NCBI RefSeq assembly: GCF_019056515.1
Contig: NZ_CP064873.1
Coordinates: 2,170,001-2,234,000, forward strand
Direction: 5' to 3'
Source: Microbacterium paraoxydans
GTDB taxonomy: Bacteria; Actinomycetota; Actinomycetes; Actinomycetales; Microbacteriaceae
Length of the DNA: 64,000 nt
The stretch's first letter is position 1. Every line of letters begins with the position of its first letter. The translations under genes and the position numbers were made by a program. Positions 49,071 to 60,278 of the stretch are shown in pieces. The notes beneath the pieces were generated by a model that had not been told where the DNA came from, made no database searches, and saw only the letters and a list, made by a program, of their open reading frames with translations.

Positions 49071-49883
49071 TCAGACCGCGGAGCGCGGCCGCCGCACGGC
49101 GAGGACCACGCAGAGGACCAGGGTGAGCAGGCCCCACACCGCACAGGCCGGCGGCAGCACCCGATACGCGAGATGCTGCACCGTGAACTCGGCGGAGAGC
49201 GGGCCGAACGCGAGCAGTCCGCCGACCCACGCGAGCACGAGGATCACCGGCAGCGAGAGCCACCACGCGACCCGCACGACCGTCGGAAGGATCCGGGGCG
49301 CATGCGTTCGCGGGGTCGCACGACGCAGCCACAGTGCCGCCCAGATCGCCAGACCCAGCAGGCCGAGCGCGCTCGAGGCGTACTGGAGCCACTTGTAGCC
49401 GTCGAACGGACCCCACGAGTTCGCGAGCGCGGGCAGCAGATCGACGCCCCACCGCGACTCATGCGTGAACGCGTCCCAGAGGATGTGCGAGAGCACCCCC
49501 AGTATCGCGGAGAGCACGAGCAGGACCGGATACAGCGACCGCGCACCCCGATACCGGGGACGATCGTCGCGGGTCAACGCCTCGACCCCGGCCCGGAGTC
49601 CGCTCGCGCCCCACCCGGCGGGCAGCCGCGTGCTCACCCAGTCGGGCAGCAGCTCCAGGGTCGCGGGGCGCAGCAGCACACGCCACAGCAGGAAGAGCAT
49701 GAGCGCGAGCAGAGCCGTCCACAGGACGTTGACCGGATCGTGCAGGAAACCGTAGTTGAGCCCGACGTTCCGCAGGAACAGCGAGATGTCCGGCGTCATC
49801 GCTCCGATCGCGATCGCCGCGGGGACCAGGGGCGTGCGCACGAACGGCAACGCCACGATCGCGTGACTCGGGGTGAACGGCAT
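49071..49883 (-). CDS. DUF4184 family membrane protein
   Basis: A 270-residue membrane protein with about six hydrophobic helices. The family start MPFTPSHAIVALPFVRTPLVPAA with conserved His, GAMTPDISLFL and SHILWDAFTHESRWG (Asp/His residues in membrane-adjacent positions) recalls metal-dependent membrane hydrolases of the YbcI/DUF457 type, but activity is unproven. It starts 12 nt after the tyrS stop on the same strand, so both may be cotranscribed. There is no strong ribosome site. Confidence 0.88.
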   Translation of the reverse strand: MPFTPSHAIVALPFVRTPLVPAAIAIGAMTPDISLFLRNVGLNYGFLHDPVNVLWTALLALMLFLLWRVLLRPATLELLPDWVSTRLPAGWGASGLRAGVEALTRDDRPRYRGARSLYPVLLVLSAILGVLSHILWDAFTHESRWGVDLLPALANSWGPFDGYKWLQYASSALGLLGLAIWAALWLRRATPRTHAPRILPTVVRVAWWLSLPVILVLAWVGGLLAFGPLSAEFTVQHLAYRVLPPACAVWGLLTLVLCVVLAVRRPRSAV

Positions 49884-49895
49884 GCCTGACCGGGA

Positions 49896-51197
49896 TCAGC
49901 CGAGGAAGACGCCGGCGAGAGTCTTCTTCCCGCGACGCAGCACCGAGACACCCCCGGGAAGCGTGCCCTGCACGGTCGCGGAGTCGTCCTCCACCCGATC
50001 GCCGTCGAGGGACACCCCGCCCTGCGCGATCGCGCGACGGGCCTCCGACAGACTCGACACCAGCCCGGTCGCGACGAGTGCGTCGACGACCGGAGTACCG
50101 GCGGCGACCGTCGCGTGCGGGAGCTCGTCCAGAGCCGTGCGCAGCGTCGCCGCGTCGAGAGTGGTCAGGTCGCCCTGCCCGAACAGCGCCTCGGACGCCG
50201 CGATCACGGCCGCCGTCGCCTCCACACCGTGCACCGTCGCGACGACCTCGAGCGCGAGGCGCTTCTGGGCGGCGCGGCGGAACGGCTCCGTCGCCACGAG
50301 TTCGGCGTACCCCTCGATCTCGGCCCTGGTCAGGAACGTGAAGACCTTGAGGCGTTCGATCACGTCGGCATCGGCCGTGCTGAGCCAGAACTGGTAGAAC
50401 GCGTAGGGGCTCGTGAGCTCCGCGTCGATCCAGATCGCGTTGCCCTCGCTCTTGCCGAACTTCGTGCCGTCGCTGTTGGTGATCAGCGGCGTGCCGATCG
50501 CGTGCACGGACGCGCCCTCGACGCGGTGGATGAGATCCGTCCCGCTAGTCAGGTTGCCCCACTGATCCGAGCCGCCCGTCTGCAGCACGCAGTCGTACTG
50601 GCGGTAGAGCTCGAGGAAGTCGAGTCCCTGGAGGATCTGGTAGCTGAACTCGGTGTAGCTGATGCCGGCGTCGGAGTTCAGGCGCGCGGCCACCGCGTCC
50701 TTCTTCAGCATCGTGCCGACGCGGTAGTGCTTGCCGATCTCCCGCAGGAAGTCGATCGCGGAGAGCGGCGCCGTCCAGTCGAGGTTGTTCACCATGCGGG
50801 CGGCGTTGTCACCCTCGAAGCTGAGGTACCGCTCGACCTGGCCGCGCAGGCGGTCGACCCATTCCGCCACCGTCTCGCGGGTGTTGAGCGTGCGCTCCGC
50901 AGTCGGCCGGGGATCGCCGATCAGGCCGGTGGAGCCGCCGACGAGACCGAGCGGCTTGTGCCCGGCGAGCTGGAGGCGGCGGAGCAGGAGCAGCTGGACC
51001 AGGTGCCCGAGATGCAGACTCGGTGCCGTCGGGTCGAAGCCGCAGTAATACGTGACGGGGTCTCCCGCGAGCAGGGCGCGCAGCGCCTCCTGGTCGGTGG
51101 ACACGTGGACGAGGCCACGCCACACGATCTCGTCCCACACGTTCTCGAACGTGGGGTCGATCGCCTGCGGCGCGGTCGTCAGAGCGGGAGTTGACAC
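49896..51197 (-). CDS. tyrS: Tyrosyl-tRNA synthetase
   Basis: A 433-residue class I synthetase. The HIGH-type motif is in FDPTAPSLHLGHLVQLLLL near 53-71 and the KMSKS-type loop is KFGKSEGNAIW near 240. The C-terminal S4 domain carries SSLSEARRAIAQGGVSLDG. The GTG at 51197 has GGAG just upstream and TAGCCT 7 nt before it, so the frame upstream of it is rejected. It is encoded 52 nt after the SatD-linked membrane gene. Confidence 0.97.
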   Translation of the reverse strand: MSTPALTTAPQAIDPTFENVWDEIVWRGLVHVSTDQEALRALLAGDPVTYYCGFDPTAPSLHLGHLVQLLLLRRLQLAGHKPLGLVGGSTGLIGDPRPTAERTLNTRETVAEWVDRLRGQVERYLSFEGDNAARMVNNLDWTAPLSAIDFLREIGKHYRVGTMLKKDAVAARLNSDAGISYTEFSYQILQGLDFLELYRQYDCVLQTGGSDQWGNLTSGTDLIHRVEGASVHAIGTPLITNSDGTKFGKSEGNAIWIDAELTSPYAFYQFWLSTADADVIERLKVFTFLTRAEIEGYAELVATEPFRRAAQKRLALEVVATVHGVEATAAVIAASEALFGQGDLTTLDAATLRTALDELPHATVAAGTPVVDALVATGLVSSLSEARRAIAQGGVSLDGDRVEDDSATVQGTLPGGVSVLRRGKKTLAGVFLG

Positions 51198-51249
51198 GCG
51201 CTCCAGGCTAGCAGCGCGCGACCGTCCCGCTGCGTCGCGGGCGGGGGTG

Positions 51250-52032
51250 TCAGCTGTGCGCCGCCCACCAGACGAGGAAGGCTGCACCGAGGCCGATCAC
51301 CCAGCTCACGAGGCTGCCGACGAGGAAGTACTCGGCACGCGCGCCGGTCTCCCCGTCTCGGGAGATCTCCGGGAAGCGGACGATGCCCTTGGCGGCGAGC
51401 ATGGCCGCGAGCACCGGGTACGCCGCGGCGAGCGTGAGGATCATCACGAGCACGCGTTCCAGCGGGCCGATGAGCCGCCCGCCCTTGAATCCGTGGCGGG
51501 GATCGGCGGGGATCACGGCGGACACCGCAGGGGCGTCGGCCTCCGACCGGTCGGAGGGTACGGGCTCGGGCGCGACGGTCCCCGAGACCTCGGCCGGGCG
51601 CCAGGTGTGCTCGCCGTCGAGAGCCGCACGGACGACGAGGTTCGCGGATTCGAGGAGGAAGACGCCGGCACCGAGCGCGAGCACCGCGAGATCGAACGGC
51701 ACCTCGCCGAAGGGCGAGCGGAGCGTCCAGAGCTCGCCGATGAGACCGGACGTGCTCCTCGACCCGCCCCAGACCACGGCGGCGATGCTGAGGGCGGCCA
51801 GCGCGACCGCCGGCCAGAACCCGGCCCGGGACGGCCCCTCGTCCGGCATGCTCCACGCCCACAGCGCCCCGGCACCGAGCCCCAGGAGCGCGGGCAGCAG
51901 CGCATCGCCGCCGATGCCGAGGAGGAGGACCACGGCCGCGGCCACGACGAAGCCGATCCACCGCCGCGGCACGAACTGCCGGACGAGGTCGGTCGCGCCG
52001 ACGGCGAGGAGGACGAAGCCGGCGAGGATCAT
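51250..52032 (-). CDS. Membrane protein paired with SatD
   Basis: A 260-residue membrane protein with about six helices (MILAGFVLLAVGATDLVRQF, WIGFVVAAAVVLLLGIGG, and a C-terminal pair in YFLVGSLVSWVIGLGAAFLVWW) and a polar loop around 140-185. I do not know a name; small membrane proteins of this type are encoded directly behind satD genes. The start overlaps the satD stop (ATGA), so the pair is translated together. It may be the target or membrane partner of the SatD regulator. Confidence 0.8.
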   Translation of the reverse strand: MILAGFVLLAVGATDLVRQFVPRRWIGFVVAAAVVLLLGIGGDALLPALLGLGAGALWAWSMPDEGPSRAGFWPAVALAALSIAAVVWGGSRSTSGLIGELWTLRSPFGEVPFDLAVLALGAGVFLLESANLVVRAALDGEHTWRPAEVSGTVAPEPVPSDRSEADAPAVSAVIPADPRHGFKGGRLIGPLERVLVMILTLAAAYPVLAAMLAAKGIVRFPEISRDGETGARAEYFLVGSLVSWVIGLGAAFLVWWAAHS

Positions 52033-52673
52033 GCGGACTCCCCCCGGAGCGCGGCCACGCCTTCGATGAGAGCGGCGGCTCCCGCACTCCGCAGCGACTT
52101 GGAGACGCTCGGCTGCGAGATGCCCTCCTGGGCGGCGAGCTCCTGCTGGGACCGGCCGACCAGGCGTCCGTAGGTGAGGTGGCGTTCGCGCGTGCTCATC
52201 GCCCCCACCAGCTCGTCGCGCGCGAGGACGTAGGCGTTGGACGCGGCGATCACGGTCTCCATGACCTCATCCTGACCCGGGGCGCCGACAATCCAGGTGC
52301 GCGTGCGCGGCACGGCGCGCTGTTCGCGTGCGTGGACGGTCTCGATCGCGGCGCGTGCCGCGTACCACCCGGGTCCGTCGGCCAGCTCGCCGTGCACCGA
52401 GGTGACCGGCCTGACCTCGCCGACGCCGATGCCGAAGCGGAAGGCGAGACCCTCCGGGAGGCGGAGCTGGACCATGAGGAGGGAGAGGAGCGCGTCAGGC
52501 AGTGCGCGGTAGACGCCCTGCTGCTCGTCCCCTACCGTGGGCGTGAGCGGGTGGATGGCCAGCGGGCGATCCTGTTCCACCTGTGCGATGGTCTCGTCCA
52601 GCGCGCGCTGCGCAGCACCGCGGTCCCGGAGTTCCCGGGACCCGACGATGTCGGCGATCACAGCGACGACCAT
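52029..52673 (-). CDS. SatD family protein with C-terminal helix-turn-helix
   Basis: A 214-residue SatD-type protein; SatD was first described in the Streptococcus mutans sat acid-tolerance locus. The N-terminus VVAVIADIVGSRELRDR and FRFGIGVGEV resemble a nucleotidyl-cyclase-like ferredoxin fold, and the C-terminal SQQELAAQEGISQPSVSKSLR is a DNA-binding helix-turn-helix. The ATG at 52673 follows TACGGT at 6 nt spacing (leaderless type). It is divergent from the DUF1349 gene, with 59 nt between the starts. An autoregulatory role for the HTH is inference. Confidence 0.85.
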   Translation of the reverse strand: MVVAVIADIVGSRELRDRGAAQRALDETIAQVEQDRPLAIHPLTPTVGDEQQGVYRALPDALLSLLMVQLRLPEGLAFRFGIGVGEVRPVTSVHGELADGPGWYAARAAIETVHAREQRAVPRTRTWIVGAPGQDEVMETVIAASNAYVLARDELVGAMSTRERHLTYGRLVGRSQQELAAQEGISQPSVSKSLRSAGAAALIEGVAALRGESA

Positions 52674-52732
52674 GACATAACCGTAGCACGAATATTCGCT
52701 GTTTATGCCCTTATCAGCTATAGATGGGAAAT

Positions 52733-53317
52733 ATGCCTGAATCACGCATCATCAACTGGACCGATGCCACCTGGACCCATGCCCCCGCCTGGACACACGT
52801 CGACGGTCACCTCGACGCCACCGCGGCCGAGGGCAGCGACGCCTGGCGCCACACCGCCTACGGTTTCGTGCACGACACGGAGCACGCGCTGCTCGCGCCG
52901 CTCGCGGTCGGCGAGGCGATCGAGGTCGCGTTCCGTGCGCCGTGGGAGGGGCAGTTCGACCAGGCAGGGCTCTTCGTGCGCGCCGATGAGGAGCACTGGA
53001 TCAAAGCGGGCGTCGAGTTCGCCGACGGCCACCTCGGTCTCGGTGCCGTCGTGACCGCCGGCCGATCCGACTGGTCGGTCGGCTACGTCGACGACTGGCG
53101 CGAGAGCGAGATCACGGTCAGGGTCAGCCGCTGGGCGGACGCGATGATCGTGCGCGCCCGGGCGGACGACGGCCCCTGGCGCCTGGTCAGGGTGGCTCCC
53201 TTCCCCGGCGATGCGACCGTCTCCGCGGGACCGTTCCTCGCCGCGCCCACCCGCGCGGGCCTGACCGTCCGGTTCACCCGGTGGGAACGCTCGGCCGCCG
53301 ACGGCGAGCTGCACTGA
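52733..53317 (+). CDS. DUF1349 (concanavalin-like) domain protein
   Basis: A 194-residue beta-sandwich protein of the DUF1349 family, named after a yeast enolase-regulation protein. DQAGLFVRADEEHWIKAGVEF and SDWSVGYVDDWRESE are typical, with FTRWERS near the end. It may bind sugars; no catalytic residue is known. ATG 52733 is preferred to the in-frame ATG at 52724 because TATAGA (52719-52724) lies 8 nt before it, a likely leaderless promoter. It is divergent from satD and ends 22 nt from argH, which converges on it. Confidence 0.88.
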   Translation: MPESRIINWTDATWTHAPAWTHVDGHLDATAAEGSDAWRHTAYGFVHDTEHALLAPLAVGEAIEVAFRAPWEGQFDQAGLFVRADEEHWIKAGVEFADGHLGLGAVVTAGRSDWSVGYVDDWRESEITVRVSRWADAMIVRARADDGPWRLVRVAPFPGDATVSAGPFLAAPTRAGLTVRFTRWERSAADGELH

Positions 53318-53339
53318 GGCGAGGCCGCCGCCGGAGCGA

Positions 53340-56894
<3,555 letters not shown>

Positions 56895-56898
<4 letters not shown>

Positions 56899-57812
56899 GC
56901 CGTCGCCCCTTTCTCTCCCAGGACCACTTCGGTCCCGATTCCCTTGCTGGTGAACAGTTCGACGAGCACCGAGTGCGGCACCCGTCCGTCGATGATCGCC
57001 GCCGCGTCGACGCCGCCCTCGACCGCATCGAGGCACGCGCGCATCTTCGGGATCATCCCCGACTCGAGGCGCGGAAGCATCTCGACGAGCGCGTCCGACG
57101 TCAGGTGCGACACGAGCGAGTCCCGGTTGGGCCAGTCGGCGTACAGCCCCGGCACGTCGGTGAGGATGACGAGCTTGCGGGCCCCGAGGGCCACGGCCAG
57201 CGCGGCAGCCGCGGCATCCGCGTTGACGTTGAGCGACTGCCCCGGGTGGTCGAGGTCGGGCGCGATGCTCGACACGACCGGGATCCGCCCTGCGGCGAGA
57301 TGGTCGAGCACCGGCGTCGGGTCGACCTGGACCACGTCGCCCACGCGGCCGAGGTCCACCTCCTCACCGTCGATCATCACACCGCGACGGCGACCGCCGA
57401 AGAGCCCGGCGTCCTCGCCGCTGAGCCCGGTGGCGATGGGGCCGTGCGAGTTGATCTTCGACACGAGTTGCGGGTTCACCTGTCCGGTGAGCACCATCCG
57501 CACGACGCCGATCGCCTCGGTGTTGGTGACCCGGTACCCGCCCTTGAACTCGCTGGGGATCTCCAGCCGCTGGAGCATGTCGGAGATCTGCGGCCCGCCG
57601 CCGTGCACGACCACGGGCTGCACACCGACGTAGCGGAGGTACGCGATGTCCTGGGCGAAGGCCTCCTGCAGCTCGTCCGAGACCATCGCGTTCCCGCCGT
57701 ACTTGACGACGACGATCTGGTCGCGGAACTTCTTCAGCCACGGCAGCGACTCGATGAGGGTGGTGGCCTTCTGCGCCGCGATGTCCGGCGTGGTGTCCTG
57801 GATGTCGGTCAT
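56895..57812 (-). CDS. argB: Acetylglutamate kinase
   Basis: A 305-residue amino-acid kinase. Conserved segments are [17 protein letters not shown] near 34-50, [17 protein letters not shown] near 70, and [31 protein letters not shown] in two stretches near 190-220. It is the usual feedback-controlled step of the cyclic arginine route; an N-terminal helix of about 20 residues ([20 protein letters not shown]) is the type that mediates hexamer formation in arginine-sensitive enzymes. ATG 57812 overlaps argJ. Confidence 0.97.
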
Positions 57813-58966
57813 GAGGCGTAGGCGCTGTTCTCGTGCACGTAGTCGTGGGTGAGGTCGTTGGTGAGCACCGTGGCGGTGGCCTCTCCGACCTTGAGGTCGA
57901 TCATCAGGTGCGTGGCCCGCGGCGTCAGGTCGACCTCCTCGCGGGGGCGGTCCGGCCCGCCGGCGGTGCAGACGCGGACGCCGTTCATCCACACGTCGAC
58001 GTCGTAGGGGTCGAACTGCGCGGCCGTCGTGCCGATCGCCGCGAGGACGCGGCCCCAGTTCGGGTCGTTGCCGAAGATGGCCGCCTTGAACAGGTTGTTG
58101 CGGGCGACCGAGCGGCCGACCTCGACGGCGTCCTGCTCGGAGACGGCGTGCTGCACCTCGATCGTGATGTCGTGGCTCGCGCCCTCCGCGTCGCCCTGCA
58201 GCTTGACCGCGAGCTCCTGGCAGAGCGCGGTGAGCGCCTCGGCGAAGTCGTCGAGGTCGGGGACGACCTCGGAGGCGCCGTTGGCGAGCAGCGTCACCTG
58301 GTCGTTGGTCGACATGCAGCCGTCGGAGTCGAGGCGGTCGAACGTGCGTCCCGTCGCCCGACGCAGCGCCTCGTCGGCCTGGAGCGGTTCGAGCACGGCG
58401 TCGGTGGTGAGCACCACGAGCATCGTCGCCAGACCCGGGGCGAGCATGCCCGCGCCCTTCGCCATGCCGCCGATCGTCCAGCCGTCGCGGGTCACCACAG
58501 CGGTCTTCGCGACTGTGTCCGTGGTCATGATGGCGTGCGCGGCGCTCTCCCCGCCGTCCGCGCTCAGCGCGGTGATCGCCTGCGCGGTGCCGGCGAGGAC
58601 CTTCTCGCGAAAGACCTCGTCCCCCGTCCCGATGAGCCCCGTGGAGCAGACGAGCACGTCGCCCGCGCTGATGCCGAGCAGTTCGGCCGCCTTCTCCGCG
58701 GTCTGGTGGGTCGTCTGGAACCCGAAGCTCCCGGTGAAGCAGTTCGCACCGCCGGAGTTGAGGACGACGGCCTCGACCACGCGGTCCGCGACGGCCTGCT
58801 GCGACCAGATGATGGGGTTGGCCTTGGCGCGGTTGCTCGTGAAGACGGCCGCGCCGACCTTGCGGGGGCCGCGGTTGACCACGACGGCGACATCGGGCTT
58901 GCCGGTCGACTTGAGTCCGGCGGCGACCCCGGCCGCCTCGAATCCTGCGGGGGCGGTGACGCTCAC
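57809..58966 (-). CDS. argJ: Glutamate N-acetyltransferase / amino-acid acetyltransferase
   Basis: A 385-residue bifunctional ArgJ that recycles the acetyl group from N-acetylornithine to glutamate. The self-cleavage site is in [21 protein letters not shown] (near 171-191), between Ala and the catalytic Thr, and the C-terminal part has [15 protein letters not shown]. Presence of ArgJ shows the cyclic pathway. The GTG at 58966 overlaps the argC stop (GTGA); the open frame further upstream is an antiframe of argC. Confidence 0.97.
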   Translation of the reverse strand: MSVTAPAGFEAAGVAAGLKSTGKPDVAVVVNRGPRKVGAAVFTSNRAKANPIIWSQQAVADRVVEAVVLNSGGANCFTGSFGFQTTHQTAEKAAELLGISAGDVLVCSTGLIGTGDEVFREKVLAGTAQAITALSADGGESAAHAIMTTDTVAKTAVVTRDGWTIGGMAKGAGMLAPGLATMLVVLTTDAVLEPLQADEALRRATGRTFDRLDSDGCMSTNDQVTLLANGASEVVPDLDDFAEALTALCQELAVKLQGDAEGASHDITIEVQHAVSEQDAVEVGRSVARNNLFKAAIFGNDPNWGRVLAAIGTTAAQFDPYDVDVWMNGVRVCTAGGPDRPREEVDLTPRATHLMIDLKVGEATATVLTNDLTHDYVHENSAYAS

Positions 58967-60039
58967 GGGGCGACTCCGTTCACTGAGAGGGCGCGGGTCT
59001 CGGGAAGCCCCAGCGCGATGTTCATGGACTGGACGGCAGCTCCGGCGGTGCCCTTGACGAGGTTGTCGACGGCGGTGACCACCGTCACGCGGTTCGCGGC
59101 GCGATCGATCGCGAGGCCGAGGAGGGCCGTGTTCGCCCCGAGCACGTCGGCCGTGCGCGGGAAGCTCCCCTCCGGCAGCAGCTGGACGAAGGTCTCGTCG
59201 CCGTAGGCGCTCTCCCACGCCTGACGGATCTCGGCGTCGCTCACACCCTCGACGATCGGCGCCGTGGACGTGGCGAGGATGCCGCGCGACATCGGCACGA
59301 GGACCGGAGTGAACGAGATCCGGATGTCCTGGGTCCCTGCTCCCTGGGTCCCTGAGCCCGTCGAAGGGCGGGCGGCGGCGAGCGCCTGACGGATCTCCGG
59401 GATGTGGCGGTGCGTGCCGCCGACGGCATAGGGGTTCGCGGAGCCGAGGATCTCGCTGGCGAGGAGATTCGTCTTCAGGCTCTTGCCCGCCCCGGACGGG
59501 CCGACGGCCAGGACGGAGACGACGTCGCCCGGGTCGATCACGCCGGCCGCGACACCGGGGGCGAGGCTGAGGCTCACCGTGGAGGCGTTGCAGCCGGGTG
59601 CGGCGATCCGGGTCGCGCTGCGGAGCGCGTCCCGCTGCTTGCCCCCTCCGACGAGGAGCTCGGGCACGCCGTACGTCCACGGCTCATGGAAGGACCCGCC
59701 GTAGAACGCGTCCCACTCCGCCGACGAGGTGAGCCGGTGGTCCGCTCCGGCGTCGATCACCAGCGGGGTGTCGCCGAGGGCGTCCGTGTACTGCCCGGAC
59801 TGGCCGTGCGGGAGGGCCAGGAACACGATGTCGTGTCCGGCGAGGACCTCCGGTGTGGTGTCCTGCAGCGTCAGGTGGGCGAGTGAGCGGAGGTGCGGCT
59901 GATGGGCGACGAGGGGCTGTCCGGCGTTCGAGTGCGCCGTGACGGTGCGGATCTCGACGTCGGGGTGAGCGGCCAGGAGGCGCAGGATCTCGCCGCCTGC
60001 GTAGCCGGAGGCGCCGGAGACGGCGACGGAATACGTCAT
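58963..60039 (-). CDS. argC: N-acetyl-gamma-glutamyl-phosphate reductase
   Basis: A 358-residue NADP-dependent semialdehyde dehydrogenase-like enzyme. The Rossmann loop [18 protein letters not shown] is near 5-22 and the catalytic Cys is in [17 protein letters not shown] near 153; the His/Arg region is [14 protein letters not shown] near 218. After [18 protein letters not shown], a dispersed DNA repeat has been inserted in frame, adding about 14 residues in a surface loop before [22 protein letters not shown] lies 6 nt before the ATG, so an internal leaderless start is possible in addition to the promoter near 60239. Confidence 0.96.
   Translation of the reverse strand: MTYSVAVSGASGYAGGEILRLLAAHPDVEIRTVTAHSNAGQPLVAHQPHLRSLAHLTLQDTTPEVLAGHDIVFLALPHGQSGQYTDALGDTPLVIDAGADHRLTSSAEWDAFYGGSFHEPWTYGVPELLVGGGKQRDALRSATRIAAPGCNASTVSLSLAPGVAAGVIDPGDVVSVLAVGPSGAGKSLKTNLLASEILGSANPYAVGGTHRHIPEIRQALAAARPSTGSGTQGAGTQDIRISFTPVLVPMSRGILATSTAPIVEGVSDAEIRQAWESAYGDETFVQLLPEGSFPRTADVLGANTALLGLAIDRAANRVTVVTAVDNLVKGTAGAAVQSMNIALGLPETRALSVNGVAP
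59328..59369. repeat. Dispersed GTCGAAGGG-type repeat inside argC
   Basis: The segment contains CCTGGGTCCCTG twice (59328-59339 and 59343-59354), followed by AGCCCGTCGAAGGG. The last part matches the CCCTTCGACGGGCTCAGGGA element that I recall as dispersed in many Microbacteriaceae genomes, normally between genes. Here the insertion kept the argC frame. Confidence 0.6.
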
Positions 60040-60151
60040 GCTTCTACCTTAACGGTCGGGTCCTCGACGATCTCGGGACCGGGGGCGGGGCCGGAGGCGG
60101 CGACACCGGCACTCGACCGCCGCGCGGACGCAGGCAGAAGGGCGGGGTCGC

Positions 60152-60232
60152 CTAGAATCGGCGGCCGCGACGTCGGCGCACGGCGATGACGCTCGGGACG
60201 AGCGTCGAAGGAGCGGTGGCGACCGAAGGCAT
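60152..60232 (-). CDS. Putative Arg-rich leader peptide of the arginine operon
   Basis: A 26-codon frame, MPSVATAPSTLVPSVIAV then RRRRGRRF and stop. Six of the last eight codons are Arg (CGC CGA CGT CGC, then CGC CGA), including two rare CGA codons. The ATG lies 6 nt after TATCGT (60239-60244) with a -35-like TTGCGG 18 nt further up, so it would be translated as a leaderless mRNA. It lies 112 nt upstream of argC on the same strand. Stalling at the Arg run when Arg-tRNA is scarce could control transcription or translation of argC, as in other amino-acid operons. No classical terminator/antiterminator pair was confirmed by eye, so this is a hypothesis. Confidence 0.4.
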   Translation of the reverse strand: MPSVATAPSTLVPSVIAVRRRRGRRF

Positions 60233-60238
60233 GCGGCG

Positions 60239-60268
60239 ACGATAGCGCGGCCGTGTTCGGCACCGCAA
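60239..60268 (-). promoter_or_regulatory. Probable promoter of the arginine operon
   Basis: On the minus strand TTGCGG (60263-60268) and TATCGT (60239-60244) are 18 nt apart. The predicted start would coincide with the ATG of the 26-codon leader ORF. No palindromic ArgR box of the known actinobacterial type was recognised nearby. Confidence 0.5.
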
Positions 60269-60278
60269 ATCCGGGGCG

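Noticed and set aside
60036..60263. 75-codon minus-strand frame ending in an ATGA overlap with argC
   Set aside because: It starts upstream of the TATCGT promoter, has no ribosome site and a Pro/Arg/Ala composition typical of non-coding high-GC DNA. The 26-codon frame fits the promoter better.
60040..60278. ArgR-binding ARG box
   Set aside because: No TGCAT-type inverted repeat was visible in the arginine operon upstream region.
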